Below are positions 34,021-46,500 of a DNA stretch of 64,000 bases, in pieces; the first letter of the stretch is position 1; each line of letters starts with the position of its first letter. The notes under the pieces were generated by a model. That model saw only the letters and a program-made list of their open reading frames with translations. It was not told the DNA's origin and made no database searches. Both the position numbers and the translations under genes were made by a program. Source of the stretch: Enoplosus armatus (taxonomy: Eukaryota; Chordata; Actinopteri; Centrarchiformes; Enoplosidae); NCBI RefSeq assembly GCF_043641665.1, contig NC_092185.1, positions 27,061,135 through 27,125,134 on the forward strand, written 5' to 3'.

Positions 34021-35240
34021 GTTCAGAATCAGAATCAGAATCAGAATCAGAAACTGTTTATTGCCAAGTAACATACATTACAAGGAATTTGCCGTGGTCT
34101 GAAGGTGCTATTGTTTTGACAACAAATATGTAGAATATAAAAGGTAAAATAAGAATAAAAATAAAAATAAGATAAGATCAGATAAGTGCAGTGCAGTGAC
34201 CAAAATAAAGTGTCCAGACTCTATGATGGCAGTGTAGAAGTGAACCAGCATAGTTTGTGGCAGGTTAAACTTCCTCAGCTGCCTCAGGAAGTACATCCTC
34301 TGTTGGGCTTTCTTGATGAGGGAGCTGATGTTCAGCTCCCACCGGAGGTCCTGGCTGATGATGGAGCCCAGGAAACGGAAGGACTCCACAGTGTCCACTG
34401 GAGAGTCACACAGGGTGATGGGGGCGGGTGGGGCTGCGCTCTTCCTGAAGTCTCCAACCATCTCCACTGCCTTTGAAGTGTTAAGCTCCAGGTTGTTGCT
34501 GTTGCACCAGGTCACCAGATGGTCAATCTCCCACCCGTAGGCAGACTCATCCTCTCCAGAGATGAGTCCGATGAGGGTGGTGTCGTCCGCAAACTTCAGG
34601 AGATTGACGGACTGGTGACTGGAGGTGCAGCTGTTGGTGTACAGGGAGAAGAGTAGAAGAGAAAGAACACAGCCTTGAGTGGAGCCGGTGCTGATAGTCC
34701 GCGAGTCTGAGACGTGTTTCCCCAGCTTCACGTGCTGCTTCCTGTCAGACAGGAAACCTGTGATCCACCTGCAGGTGGGGTCAGGCACGTTCAGCTGGGA
34801 GAGCTTGTCCTGAAGAAGAGCCGGGATGATCGTGTTGAAGGCAGAGCTGAAGTCCACAAATAGGATCCTGGCATAGGATCCTGCGGAGTCCAGGTGCTGG
34901 AGGATGAAGTGTAGGGCCAAGTTGACGGCGTCGTCTACAGACCTGTTGGCTCTGTAGGCGAACTGCAGGGGGTCCAGCAGAGGCTCGGTGATGGATTTGA
35001 GGTGGGACAAGACCAGGCGTTCAAATGATTTCATGACCACAGAGGTCAGGGCGACGGGTCTGTAGTCATTTAATCCTGTGGGCCCTGGTTTTTTGGGGAC
35101 GGGGGTGATGGTGGAGGCCTTGAAGCAGGCTGGCACGTGGCATGTCTCCAGTGAGGTTGAGTTGAGTGAGTTGTTGATGACCTGACTGATTTTGATGTGA
35201 TTTTTTAGTTGGAAAGCTGAACAGTTTGTCCTCACCTGTG
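34021..35240 (-). mobile_element. Rex1/CR1-like LINE with readable reverse-transcriptase domain, 5' and C-terminally truncated
   Basis: A single minus-strand frame spans 34108-35367; from about residue 50 it reads as LINE reverse transcriptase. Visible are [20 protein letters not shown] (fingers), [18 protein letters not shown], motif [11 protein letters not shown] (Asp about 172), motif B as [18 protein letters not shown] (PQG and SPL prolines replaced), motif [10 protein letters not shown] (about 259-267), [13 protein letters not shown], and thumb [19 protein letters not shown]. The frame leaves the family after FYTAIIES, where the C-terminus is deleted. The 3' end carries four to five AATCAG hexamers (34026-34051). 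No endonuclease is present. The catalytic Asp residues survive, but the motif B changes and truncations argue against activity. Confidence 0.9.
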
Positions 35241-35367
35241 TCAGGTTCACTACCTCTTTTTCTTTTGAGATTGTTATATTATCAATTATGCTCTGATCAT
35301 GGACTGGGCTTATAGTGCCAATATATTGCAACAACAGTGTATGCATGTATATTTTAGTATATGTCAA

Positions 35368-36289
35368 TATACTTTATTTTCCTCAATTAAGTAAGTCCAA
35401 CACTCTTAAGTTTGGCAAATATTTTATATTCAAAATATTTATTTTTTTATTGTTGACAAATCCCATGAAAAGACCAAAACCAATGTGTTACTGCAGAGCC
35501 CATTCATTCCTACTGAAGTCCTAAATCTTTAAAAAACACCTCATGATTATATATATTATTTATCTTTTTTGAGAAAAGGCTCAGTAATTTCCTAAAACAG
35601 TTGGACAGTGTAGTTTTTATCAAATGTTACTTAGGAAATTGGTATGTTAGGAAATTGTGCATTTGGGAACTATTTCCAGCAGAGGATTAATCCATGTTTA
35701 ACTGGCTCAAACTAATTCTATGGAATTTTCTGTTCTATGGGAAATGTGATGATAGTGTAAATGTTGTTCAGTTCTTAAAGACTCAGCTCCAAGGCTCTGC
35801 AGTACTTCATGGATGAACAGTGGAAGTGCACCTGAGCCTGGTGAGTGCACCAATTTCTAGTATCAGTTCGAAAGAATGATTTAAGTTACTTGAGGTTACT
35901 TAAACTCAAATAAGCATATTAAATGCACAAATTAGTTATTCTTTATTTACAACAAAAAACATGAGGTCATTCTTACTATAGGTTGTGTGTGATCTCTCTC
36001 GCCACATGCTTCAGCCTTCCCTTTATCCAGAGCAAGTACTCTACCTTGTGCAGACATTGTCTGTATTTGTTAATAACACAAACTATCTGCAAAATTAGGT
36101 AGCCTACTTTGCAACACATTCTTCCATGGATATTCTGTATCATAGCAACCAAATCGTCTCAGCTGAAAAAACGCTCTAAAGTACTTTCAAGTACTTGCAG
36201 GGCCTTGTGGTTCTGTTCAGTGCTGTTTCTGCATCAGGCAGTGATGCCAGGATGCTCGATTGTGTAGTATCAGTATTTGAGGGGATACC
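35368..36289. other. Intron sequence
   Basis: Nothing recognised. Confidence 0.45.
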
Positions 36290-37360
36290 CGGAATTTCCT
36301 CAAGCATTTGAGGTGAAACAACAGTCTCTGCCTTGCTTTTTTCACCACTGTGTCAGAATGCAGTGCACAGGTCAGGCCCCTGGTGATGTGGACACCAAGG
36401 TACGCCCACCCTCTCCACCTGTTGATATTAAGGGGGAAGTAGTTTCTTCACTGTTTCCCCAAAGTCCACTATCAGCTCTTTAGTCTTGCTGAAGTTCAGG
36501 AGTAGGTTGTCCTGACACCAGCAGTCAGGTCCTCTACTTCCTTCAGATAGACTTTGTCATTGTTATCTTTGATCAGGCCCACCACAGCTGTGTCATCAGC
36601 TGACTTGATGATGGTGTTAGATTTGAAAGTGGCTCCACAGTCATGTGTGTACAGGGAGTACAGCAGTGGGCACAAAATGCAGCTGTGGGGTGCTCCGGTG
36701 TTAAGGATGAGGATAAAAGAGGTGTGTCTGCCCACCCTCACCACCTGGGGTCTGACCGTCAGGAAGTCAAGGATTCACATGCACAGTGAGATGTTTAATC
36801 CCAGGTCGTTGAGCTTTGTGATGTGTCTAGAGGGAACTCCGGTGTTAAGCGCTGAACTGTAGTCGATGAACAGCAATCTCACATACCTTCCTTACTTGCC
36901 CAGGTGGTGTTGCGGTTGTGTGCTATGGCGTCATCCGTTGATTGATTGGGATGGTAGGCAAACTGTAGTGGGTCCAGTGTGCTGGGTAGTGAGGAGCAAA
37001 TGTAATCCTTGACCAGTCGCTCAAAGCATTTCATAACTACAGAGGTGAGTGCCACTGGGTGATAGTCATTTTGGCAGACAAGTTTTGTTTTCTTGAGCAC
37101 AGGAACAATGGTGAACTTCTTGAAGCATGTGGGTATGACAGACTGAGCCAGGGATAGGTCCTGCCGCTTTTTCAGTGTTCACACATTTGAAGGCCCTCCA
37201 GCCGTCATGCTTAGAAAGGGTGATAGATGTGAAAGGTGCACCCACCCATCTGTGCTTCAGATGTTTTTGCTTGTTGGCTGCCGATGACCTCAAAGCAAGC
37301 ATAAAAGTTGTTTAGCTCATCCGGTAAAGGATGACGTCCTAGGCCAAGTAATGTGTCAAA
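36290..37360 (-). mobile_element. CR1/Rex1-like LINE, RT region, frameshifted
   Basis: The minus strand from 37360 reads LPDELNNFYACFEVIGSQQ, then VNTEKAAGP (usually RKAAGPD), [40 protein letters not shown], a frameshift with a short deletion, then VVRVGRHTS, LNTGAP, CPLLYSLYTHDC and SADDTAVVGL (motif C with F to S). Both Asp of motif C are retained. It belongs to a group distinct from the copy at 34021 by sequence. 3' sequence beyond about 36290 is not recognisable. Inactive. Confidence 0.85.
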
Positions 37361-37434
37361 AGAGAAAGTAGATGGGCAAGAAGAAAGAGGGAAGGAAGAC
37401 CACAAACCAGAGAGGAGAAAATGAATGAAGGATA

Positions 37435-37673
37435 AATGGTAAATGATCTCACTTATATAGCGCCTTTCAACCTTCACGGTTCCCAAAGCGCTTTACAGCT
37501 AAGTCTCATTCACCCATTCACACACCAATGGTGACAGAGCTGCCATGCAAGGTGCTGGTCTCCATCGGGAGCAACTTAGGGTTCAGTGTCTTGCTCAAGG
37601 ACACTTCGACATGACGGGGGCAGCCGGGGATCGAACCCCCAACCCGCTAACTACTGCGCCACCATGCCGCCCT
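37435..37673 (-). mobile_element. tRNA-derived SINE with 5-bp flanking repeats
   Basis: On the minus strand the head reads TGGCGCAGTAGTTAGCGGG (A box, about 37643-37661) and GGTTCGATCCC (B box, 37627-37637), then a body with AAGTGTCCTTGAGCAAGACA, and a 3' part AAAGCGCTTTGGGAACCGTG ending in a CTATATAAGTGAGATCATTT stretch. GGATA occurs on both sides (37430-37434 and 37674-37678) as a likely target duplication. Both Pol III boxes look usable. The family is V-SINE-like; the exact name was not assigned. Confidence 0.85.
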
Positions 37674-37678
37674 GGATA

Positions 37679-39377
37679 GACATAATAGGAGAAAAATACA
37701 AAAATGGACACAAATTCAAAGGAAGACAGAGTAAGAAAAGCGTAATGTGTCACAGTGGATCAAAAAAACAGTAAAAAAGTAAGGGGGAAGAAGAAAGGGA
37801 TGAATGAAAGAATAATAACATTAGAGATGAGTGAAAGAATTTGATGGAATTAAACAATAAATACACTACAGATAACATGTATTCAAGTGAGAAGACCTCC
37901 CCACACCTTGTGCTGTCAGAGCTCACAGGGGGGATTGAACTGGCATCTGAAAATCAATAGAAGCCATTTACCTCCACTTTAGATCCACACATCAATCACT
38001 GTAGTAAGGGATCCACAGCACAGCATATCTGAACCAAGAAGTGCCTGTGTGTGTTATCAAACACCAGCGCTCATGTCTTGTGCTACACAAAAACATACAT
38101 ACACACACACACACACTGTAAAAGTGTGAAAAGGATTCTTCTTCCAGAGCATTGTTCCTTTGTTGGGGAGATGCAGTACTCCACTTCAAGGGCCAAAAAG
38201 AGCTTTCATAAAATGGAAAAGCAATCTTATTGAAACTCCCTACCCTACTTGTTTTGTTGTAGAGGGTATGCACTGACATCACTTGTGCTACCAGTCCCCT
38301 GGTATCATAACAAACTCTGCCTGCTATAAATGGATAAACCTGTGTTCATTTAGTACATCAGAATCTACAATGCTCTCTGTGACTAACCAGAAATTACTGA
38401 AGAGGTCAAAACCTCCAACAACACCGACAAGTTCTTACTACATACTACCAGTGTTGCTGGAGTTTTTGACCTCTTGAGACTTTTCCCCTTCTCCAAGCAC
38501 CTGGGAAGTGAGTGAAGTTATGCCAGAAATCCCTACTCTGCTTAACCAGAAATGACTGACATACAGTATATATGTACAGAAACAGTATGCTGTGTATACA
38601 TATACATTTATTATTTATTGTTTATAGGGATCCCCATTCCATACATTGGCTGAGTACATAAAACAAAGGGTGCATCATGGTGTCGATAGATTGCTCAAAC
38701 AACAACAGGACTTCAGCTGTGTGTTCCTTGCCTTCAGCATAAAAGCAGAGACTTTTAACATATGTATTCAATACAATAACAAAGGGCCCTGAAAGTGCCT
38801 TTACAATGCGGCGACATTCTGAAACTTAAACTGTTTTTGCACAAAACATACTTATTTACATATCTAGCACAACTCTACTATATTAAGTTGAAGACATTTT
38901 CAGCTTTTAGTAAATGTTTCTATCATGGTTAGTCACATCCCCTTACAAGGTGCCGCTCTGTTTTATTTGGCCTTCAGCAATCTTTTCTATCTGAATCTGT
39001 TTGTGCAATTGACTGTACAGCATCCCATTACCATCTTCCATCTTTTCTCCATGGTGAATGTATGCTGGCAGATGCTGACTGTTGCATGTTTGTCACTTGC
39101 AGGGGATGTCCCTTCATCTATAGTTTGTACCTTGAAATCCAAACGTTGAATATTGCTTTGGGGCTTTAGTTGGGCTTAAGGTGCACTAAAATATAACTAC
39201 ATAAAACATGTAGACATGGATATTAGTGTAAAGATTGATACACTCAAGTTGAAATTTTTGAGCGAGTTGTATGACTCCACTGCATCACTTTATCAGTACA
39301 GAGACAAAGGAGAGGAAATATGAGAATCAACTTCCTGAGTTCCTGAAATCACAATCACTGTGTCTGAGCTGTCTGAG

Positions 39378-39380
<3 letters not shown>
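37679..39380. other. Intron sequence
   Basis: No exon recognised; a short CA tract at about 38098-38117. Confidence 0.45.

Positions 39381-39434
<54 letters not shown>
39381..39434. repeat. (TC)n-(AC)n compound microsatellite
   Basis: TC units at 39381-39416 pass directly into AC units at 39417-39434. Confidence 0.97.
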
Positions 39435-39435
<1 letters not shown>

Positions 39436-39689
39436 TCTATACTGTCAGTCAGAATAGGATGTCATTGTTTGTGGTGAATAAACACTGACTGCAAAAAAAA
39501 GTTCAATGCTCATATTTGATCAAATCCAGCCAATCTGAGTGCTGAAGTTGGAGGAAAGGAACAAAAAAGTGCTTTGTGTTGTATTTGAATGCAGCTTTCA
39601 GCTCACAGGCTTCTGTAGCCACATGTGAAAGTGGGTTCTAAAACATCAGCAGTAAGCTGGGAGAAATGTTTTGGGAAGTGGGGGCACTC

Positions 39690-40445
39690 ATCATGTACAT
39701 TTTAATTCCTCTTGACCTCATCTCAGCCTTTAACACAGTGGACCACAATGTCTTAATCAGCCGTCTTCATCTCTGATCCGTCCAACAGCTGCTTCTCCGT
39801 TATGCTTGGGGATGCCTCCTCTTCCCATGCTCCTCTCTTTTGGGATCTATTCTGGGTCTCCTCTTATTTACTATGTACATGCTACCTCTGGGGCAAATCA
39901 TGCCTAGACCTAGAACAACGTGGATGACATGCAACTTTGTCCCGATAAATCCAGGTACCACCAATGTTTCCTGTATTATGTCCTTGCCTTGCTGAAATTA
40001 AGAGTTGGATGTCCAAAAATGTTGTGCCAATTGAATGCCTCCAAATCAGAAATAACTGTTATCATCCTAGCAATATTAACAATCTCTCATCTAGTCTGGG
40101 TGCCGTATCTAATGTTAAAAAAGAGGCCCTTAATCTAGGTGTATTTTGTGACTCAGCAATCAAGATCAGGTCATCCCTGTCATTCATAGATTCAGAGAAG
40201 GTCATCCATGCTTTTATCTCCTCCAGACTCGACGATTGCAACGCATTAAACTCTGGTATCAGCAGGCGAAACATCCAGTACAGATTGCCACTGATACAAA
40301 ACGCTGCTGCCAGGCTATTAACACCTTCTAAGAGAACTGACCACACCAAACAGATCCTTGCTGCCCTTCACTGGTTACCTGTCAGATTAATTTTTTCAAG
40401 ATCAATTGATTTGAAGATATGACTTGCCAACTTTGTTCTGAAAGA
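39690..40445 (+). mobile_element. L2-like LINE, RT and C-terminal region, degenerate
   Basis: The plus strand reads LDLISAFNTVDHNVLISRLH (motif A), then GSILGLLLFTMYMLPLGQI (motif B), then after frameshifts CLAEIKSWMSKN, then DSEKVIHAFISSRLDDCNAL and SRRNIQ, IQNAAARLLTPSKRTDH and ILAALHWLPVR. Motif C (YADD) is lost in a deletion near 39915. It is related to, but not identical with, the family at 8352. It is the only clearly antisense LINE within the carboxypeptidase introns. Confidence 0.85.
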
Positions 40446-40628
40446 TGTTATAGTACCAACTTCAACCTCAAACCTGGGTCATCTACACCAGTTGGCAATT
40501 TCCCACATTTCCCAGAATGCCTGATGAGATGGTGGTTCTCTGAACATCAACAGTATATTATGTTTAAGTGAAAACAACACCAACATGCACCATGCTATTG
40601 GTGATATTCACAAAGATCAGGGAGGGAG

Positions 40629-41045
40629 CATAGACTGAATAAAAGAAGTGGACGTAGCCTCTGTTAGTTTGTTGACTACCGTTTTGAAGCCTTGAGTTTG
40701 GCATTTTGGCCTTTGCCATCTTGTTTATTTGGAACCAGAAGTGACCATATTTGGATGAGAGGGTGGAGCTGGGGATCTGAGATCCCGAAGACAATATGCA
40801 ATCAGGAAAATGAACATCATGTTGTAGTGAAGAAGACTTAAAACTAGCTAGATAAACTCATTCGTAAAATGTTTACTGAGGTAATAAATCAAGTGAGAAG
40901 TAGGGTTTCTCATAGACGTCTATATAATCGGACTACTTTTTGCAACCAGTGGAGTCACCCCCTGCTGGCCATTAGAACGAATGCAGGTTTAAGGCACTTC
41001 GGCATTGGCTTCACTTTTCAAACCCGGAGGTTGGTGCTTGGGAGG
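40629..41045 (+). mobile_element. MITE fragment with CATAGACTG end
   Basis: It starts CATAGACTGAATAAAAGAAG, the end type also seen at 57912-58283. Its interior 'gttttgaagccttgagtttg' and 'ggagtcaccccctgctggcc' is an abundant teleost DNA repeat. The right terminal repeat is missing, so the end is approximate. Confidence 0.65.
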
Positions 41046-41576
41046 GAAACTGGGATTATTCTGCAAGCTGCAATGTATTCTGGTCTTGGTCTGGTCTTGA
41101 GGCTGCTGTCAGTGGAGAAACTGGTATGTGTGATGGATTTCTTTCTGGATAATCACTTTCACACATTTATAGCCTTGGGCATCCCTGAGGTGAGCACAGT
41201 GCTGTTCTACTCTTCATTTACAACCTGTGGCCTAAAATACTGAAAACTACGGGGTTGACTCAGCCCCACCACTCGTACCGTTACAGTAACAAATGTACTT
41301 AATGTATAGCTGGTTAAATAAAATGTCAAGAGGTGGAAAATTAACTTTTCTCAGTTCAGTTCAAAACCCATTGTATTTAACTTTATATATCATTCAAAAT
41401 TCTACCACAACAATTCAGACTTGAGAGAGGTGACAATGTATATGACTGCAAGCATTGTTATTATTGTGTAACCCTTACTCTTACTCATCCTGTTCATATC
41501 ATCTAATCATTCTTAATTCTACCCCTATGAGGGCATTTTGACAAAAATGCCAGGCCTCGTCAGAATTGTGTCTTAC
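41046..41576. other. Intron sequence at the 5' end of the last intron
   Basis: Directly follows the donor GTAAGA at 41576-41571 (minus strand). Nothing else recognised. Confidence 0.5.
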
Positions 41577-41731
41577 TTGTGAGACTTGTGGTCCAGGATG
41601 TTATGGTCCAGGTCGATGTGGTTGATGAGTCTCCTGATGTAAAGAGATGTCATGTCTTTGGTTACAGACAGCAGACTTTGGCAAAACTTCAGGCCCATCT
41701 CCTGCATCTCCCTGGTTCCTGTCTGCAGGCC
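41577..41731 (-). CDS. agbl1: agbl1-like carboxypeptidase, penultimate exon (end of catalytic domain)
   Basis: The 155-nt exon has acceptor TGTGTGCAG and donor AA|GTAAGA. It encodes GLQTGTREMQEMGLKFCQSL, matching the GLQxGTRELEEMG segment that closes the M14 domain of CCP1/CCP4 proteins, then a polar helix ending NILDHKSH. It starts in phase 0, as the 48443-48556 exon requires, and ends two bases into a codon, which the first base of the 16560-16863 exon completes. Read through, the frame would meet TAA at 41573-41575, so an alternative short isoform ending here is possible; I prefer splicing because the donor is strong, the phase matches, and the downstream exon carries a CCP-like tail. Confidence 0.85.
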
Positions 41732-43553
41732 CTGCACACACACAGTTAAAAATAATTGTACTTATTTATAATCCAAAGAGAAGCTTATGCACACATGTAA
41801 ACATAGGCAATGACTCAAACTCGCGCATTTTTTAGTAGAACCAGAGCTGTGTGAAGAAAAAATAGACTGATAATTGGAGGTGTATGAACGAATCCCAATC
41901 AATGAATCTTTAACCTGAGGCGACTACAATGAATCACCATTATCACTGACAGAATCAGTGGCTTCTAGCAGTGGAGCTCCTCACTGATGACAGAGAGTGC
42001 CATTGTCAGCTCTGCCATGATTCACAGTTGGTTACTTTCTTGTTAAAAATCATAATCTGATAACTCAGTCGTAAATAACAGGCTGCTGAGCTATTAATTT
42101 ATGCAGTGTTTGTAGAGGCTTGTTTTGTACTGAACTAAACGTGACAACTTGGACCACAAACACACTGAACGTACTACTGAACTGAAGACAGTCAGAATCT
42201 GCGCTGAACGCCGGGCTGTATGAATCTAACTTCCTGTCACACCATTCTGTGTTGCTCCGATTGTATCATGTCCTCTAACACTACATGGCTCTGCTAAACC
42301 TTTTTAGACCTGCCGCTGACAGCAGTACTTACAGCCCTACGGTGTGAAACTCTTCTGTTTACTCTTTCAGTAAAGACTTGCCCACAGATAAAGCATTCAT
42401 CAGGCTCAAACAAACAATTTACGGCACGTCTGTGCAGTTAATAGAGTTTGGTGGAATCAACATGGGACCTCACAGGAATTTCCTTTCATGTTCTTAATGC
42501 ACAAATTCAGGCCGCACATTAATGCAATTGATAGATAAAGATGTTAAAAAAACACCATCAAATATTTAAAAATGTTTCGGACCAATCAATATAGACTGAG
42601 AGACATGTATATAGTGCAACATTTGCATGTCAAAGCACCAGCGTTATATACTTTTTCCAGTATATTTCAACCTGATGTATTTCTCACCACTATTGAGTGA
42701 GCTAACCTTGCACTCTCCACCTCTGTTGTAGAGATTTTGGAAAACAGGACTCGCACAAAACAGCGTATATTGGGGTGAGCTGCAGCAGCCTCCTACAGCT
42801 ACAAACCGGACTTTTACACAAATCATTTGAAACGAAAGGAAACACAGAAAGCTGCCGTTTGGAACAGTCACTATAGGCTTCAATATCCAGGGCAACTAAC
42901 CGGCTTTTTCTTACCATGGTAATTTTGGATCATAGTGGGTCCAGGAAAATGTATAGCCGGTTGCTAGTGTTTATTGCAGCTGGGTCACACATATTGCAAT
43001 CCCTCACAAAATGCATAGATACTGATGATTTGTTATAATTTTCACTGTCCTTTTGAAAATGTCTCATGTTCAAAAAATGCAGTTGATTTAGCTTACATCT
43101 TACCACAGAGAAAACATACCACTCTGTGTTAATTCTGCTGCATCCCTTATATTTATAGGGTATTACCTTTTACTGAGAGTCTCTTTTTTTTCACCCTCAA
43201 GAGAGGTGCAATCTACACCTTCCATTAAATTATGTAACGTGATTTGCATTATCTCTTCAATGCCCATCCCCCCTTTTCTTTCACTTTTTCTGTTTTCATA
43301 TTTAGTTGACTTTGTCGCCATCCACTGCTCCCTTCCTCTTCCTCTCCTTCTACCTTTCTCAACTCACCCTTTCCAGTAAGTGACATGCAGCTCAATGGTC
43401 TGCATGTAAAATGACACAATGATTACTGTGTGTGTTTGTGTGTGTGCGGGAGACTGTGTAAGTCTATGCGTGGCTGGTTGTGTGTTTCTTGTCTCCATAG
43501 GTGTACTATTTCCCATGAGGTTTCTAATATATATCGACCAAAACAGGCAGCAG

Positions 43554-43554
<1 letters not shown>
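41732..43554. other. Intron sequence
   Basis: No exon or named repeat recognised. A candidate missing exon is not expected here because the flanking exons join in phase. Confidence 0.5.

Positions 43555-43583
<29 letters not shown>
43555..43583. repeat. (GT)n microsatellite
   Basis: About 14 GT units; shorter GT runs lie nearby at 43430-43445 and 43720-43745. Confidence 0.95.
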
Positions 43584-43590
<7 letters not shown>

Positions 43591-46500
43591 TGTATGTCCC
43601 TCATACTATGTGTGTGAGTGTGTGAGAAAGATGGCTGTTCAATAATTTAAAGAGCAGGAAAGGTTTACATGTGCAGCATAAATAGAGACGCTGCCTGTTT
43701 GCCTTGGAAACAAAATCAATGTGTGTGTGTGTGTGAGTGTGTGTATGTATCCTCACGCACATTTGTGTATATGTGCCAGAGCAAGTGATTCCAATTACTT
43801 ATTACATCAATACAGCTAAGTGTTACCTCCCCTGACTTTCTCCATGTAGAATTTTGTCCATGAGTTGAATGTCAAACAATACAGAGCATGGATGCTGGGT
43901 TAGTAATGTCAACCACAGCTGATCCCAGGTCATTTTGGAGGATTTCTGGTTGTCATGTATTTATTTGGTTTTAGTTTGTCTTTAGCCCACCACCATATTT
44001 TGTTTTCAGTGTTTTTTTAAACATTTAAAATATTTTTTGTTAAAGATTGCATCAAACTGTGATAACAGACACTCTATTTTAAAAGGGTTCAGAACTTGAC
44101 GAACCCCGTTAAATAGACGTGTTGCAAATGTTGTCAACAACAACATTAAAGCTACAAGAACCCCAGATGTAACTGTGTGCTGTGTGCATCTAATTCCATG
44201 GGCTATGATGACTGTGTAAGGACTTTGGAAGTTTATTCTTGAACTTGGAAACGGCACAAACTCCATTTGCTGAGGACGACTGTTACTGAACAGAACATTT
44301 ACTGATGGGCCGAGCAGCTGCTGCTGCTGTTATTGCTGTCAGGTGAACCGCTGTCAACTGCTATTGTTTTATGTTAAAATTTATGTTCTTATACTAATGA
44401 ATAGTCATTAGTTCATCTGGTTATATCTATTCCACCAAGGAACCTAGGTTTTTAATATCGAACACACACCGCACACTTACAGTGTTTTGTGTGACTTTTG
44501 ATATCTTTTCATTTTTTTCCCTCCATGATGGAGCAAGAGACAAGCTTTTTAGAACTTTTCCTGATTTCAAGCCTACAGAGGGTGGGTGGTTGACTCACGG
44601 CATAGGTTTTGAGTATGTACATGACATATGATGATACATTTATAACTGCTGACTCATTTGAAAGTCTTCAAAAAAAAAAAAAACCCCGAAAAGCAAGCAG
44701 GCTAGCTAAAGCTTTATTTATGCTTGCGCAAGCAGGCCGCTGTCGAAAAACCAAACTAAATGACGTGTTCCATCTGTTTGTCTGTCAATCAATCTCTTCC
44801 GCTCCATTTCAGTACTTCTTCTTGCTACTTGGGCAGTGTTGCCAGGTTGGTTCAAAAATGTAATTATTAGCCAGAAAATAATATCTATATTGAAAAAAAT
44901 CAGAAAAACGTCTGCACCGTCAGGTGACCATCAGGTCAAAGTTTTGTTAACCCACCCAAGCTAATTTTTACCGATATAATCCTACAGCCACCTGAATGGG
45001 CAACAATTTGGCAACATTTCTTGGGTGGAAAATTTTTTGCCCCAGATCCAGTTATTTTCTGGTGCATTCTCAACCAATCAGGGGCCACGGGGAAAGCCGA
45101 ACATATTACACATACCGCCGTCCGGCGGAGATAACTGTGCCCTTCGGCACACAGACAAAGACTGTGGGCAGCACTTTTTTATTAGTCATCGCACGTTTCT
45201 GTTATTATGTATGATTTACGTGAAAGTAACAACTTAAATGTATATATACACAACACAACAATAACATTAATGATTTTTCATTAAAATATGTATTTCACAA
45301 TTGGAATTGCAGGAGGGGCGGTGCCCCAACGCCCTTAATGGACCACACACTCCTGTATGTGGTTGTGTATATGATATATTACGGTCACTGTTTTACGAGT
45401 CAAGAACTTAGTAGCAACTTCCAGAACTGAGACTGAATGAATCAGTTGGTTTTAGTTTTCCCTTCTTTAAGGTGGCTCCCCGAGGTGAATTTAATGAGTT
45501 AAATTCTGTTATTTAGTATTGATTATTTCTGACTTCTGCCAAAGCTGAGTGCAATCACTTTACTCCATCCTTTGTACTAATGGATGTGTTAACAATGCAT
45601 ATTTTTGGTGCCCCTTTGAAGTTTACTAATTATCGTCACTGCCTTTATTAAGTGGTATTAATGCTCCAACTGTTAGTGCATATGGGTTTGCAATAAAAAT
45701 CTACAAATCTGATAACTTTTAAAAGGGTTAAATGTTTTTGCAAGCCACCACTATATGTACCATTTAATGTATTTGTAAAGTACTGTTAAATTGTGCGCCG
45801 TATTGTAGGTAGCACTGTGATTGGTGAGAATGCATGTTTGATTACACCCACCCTATGACAGCTCTGCTACAGATTTATCGTCAACTCTGTCAAGCATGGG
45901 GTCTGGGACTGAAATTATTAATGTAATGGGTGGTATAAGTGTGGCATTCTGAACACCTCCACCTGCCCTACAGGCAAAGCGAAGAGGCTCTAGATGGCCT
46001 GCCTCACTGTCTGCCACACACAAACGGACAGTTTTATTACAAAGGAGGCGACAGCTACAGCATTTTTTAGTTTCCATATTTTAGGAACTGTTGTAAATTT
46101 GAGTGACCATGTAAACATTCCACAACATCTGGGAATCTGGAATCTTTAACTACTGATATACAGTACAGACACAAGTATTATTATTCAATCACAGTTTCAA
46201 AGTAAAGATAGTTGAAATCAACAATTTCTCAGTGGAAGTAAAAGGATTCAAAGAAATTAGTCTTTTATTGCACTTATCAGGTAAACCTCTCTACTCCATG
46301 CCATTCAAGATTTGAGGCCATAGTCATTAAAGAGAAATCATGAATCTATTACTGTTTGGGTCTTTTATGATAACATTGTACACAGAGTAATTCAGTTGTT
46401 TAGATCTGGGAACATGGCGACATCGCAATGACTAAGTCAAACTGGTCTGACTGGTTAAAAACAAACCAACAGTTTTTATCTAAAGTACTTTATTTGGAGG

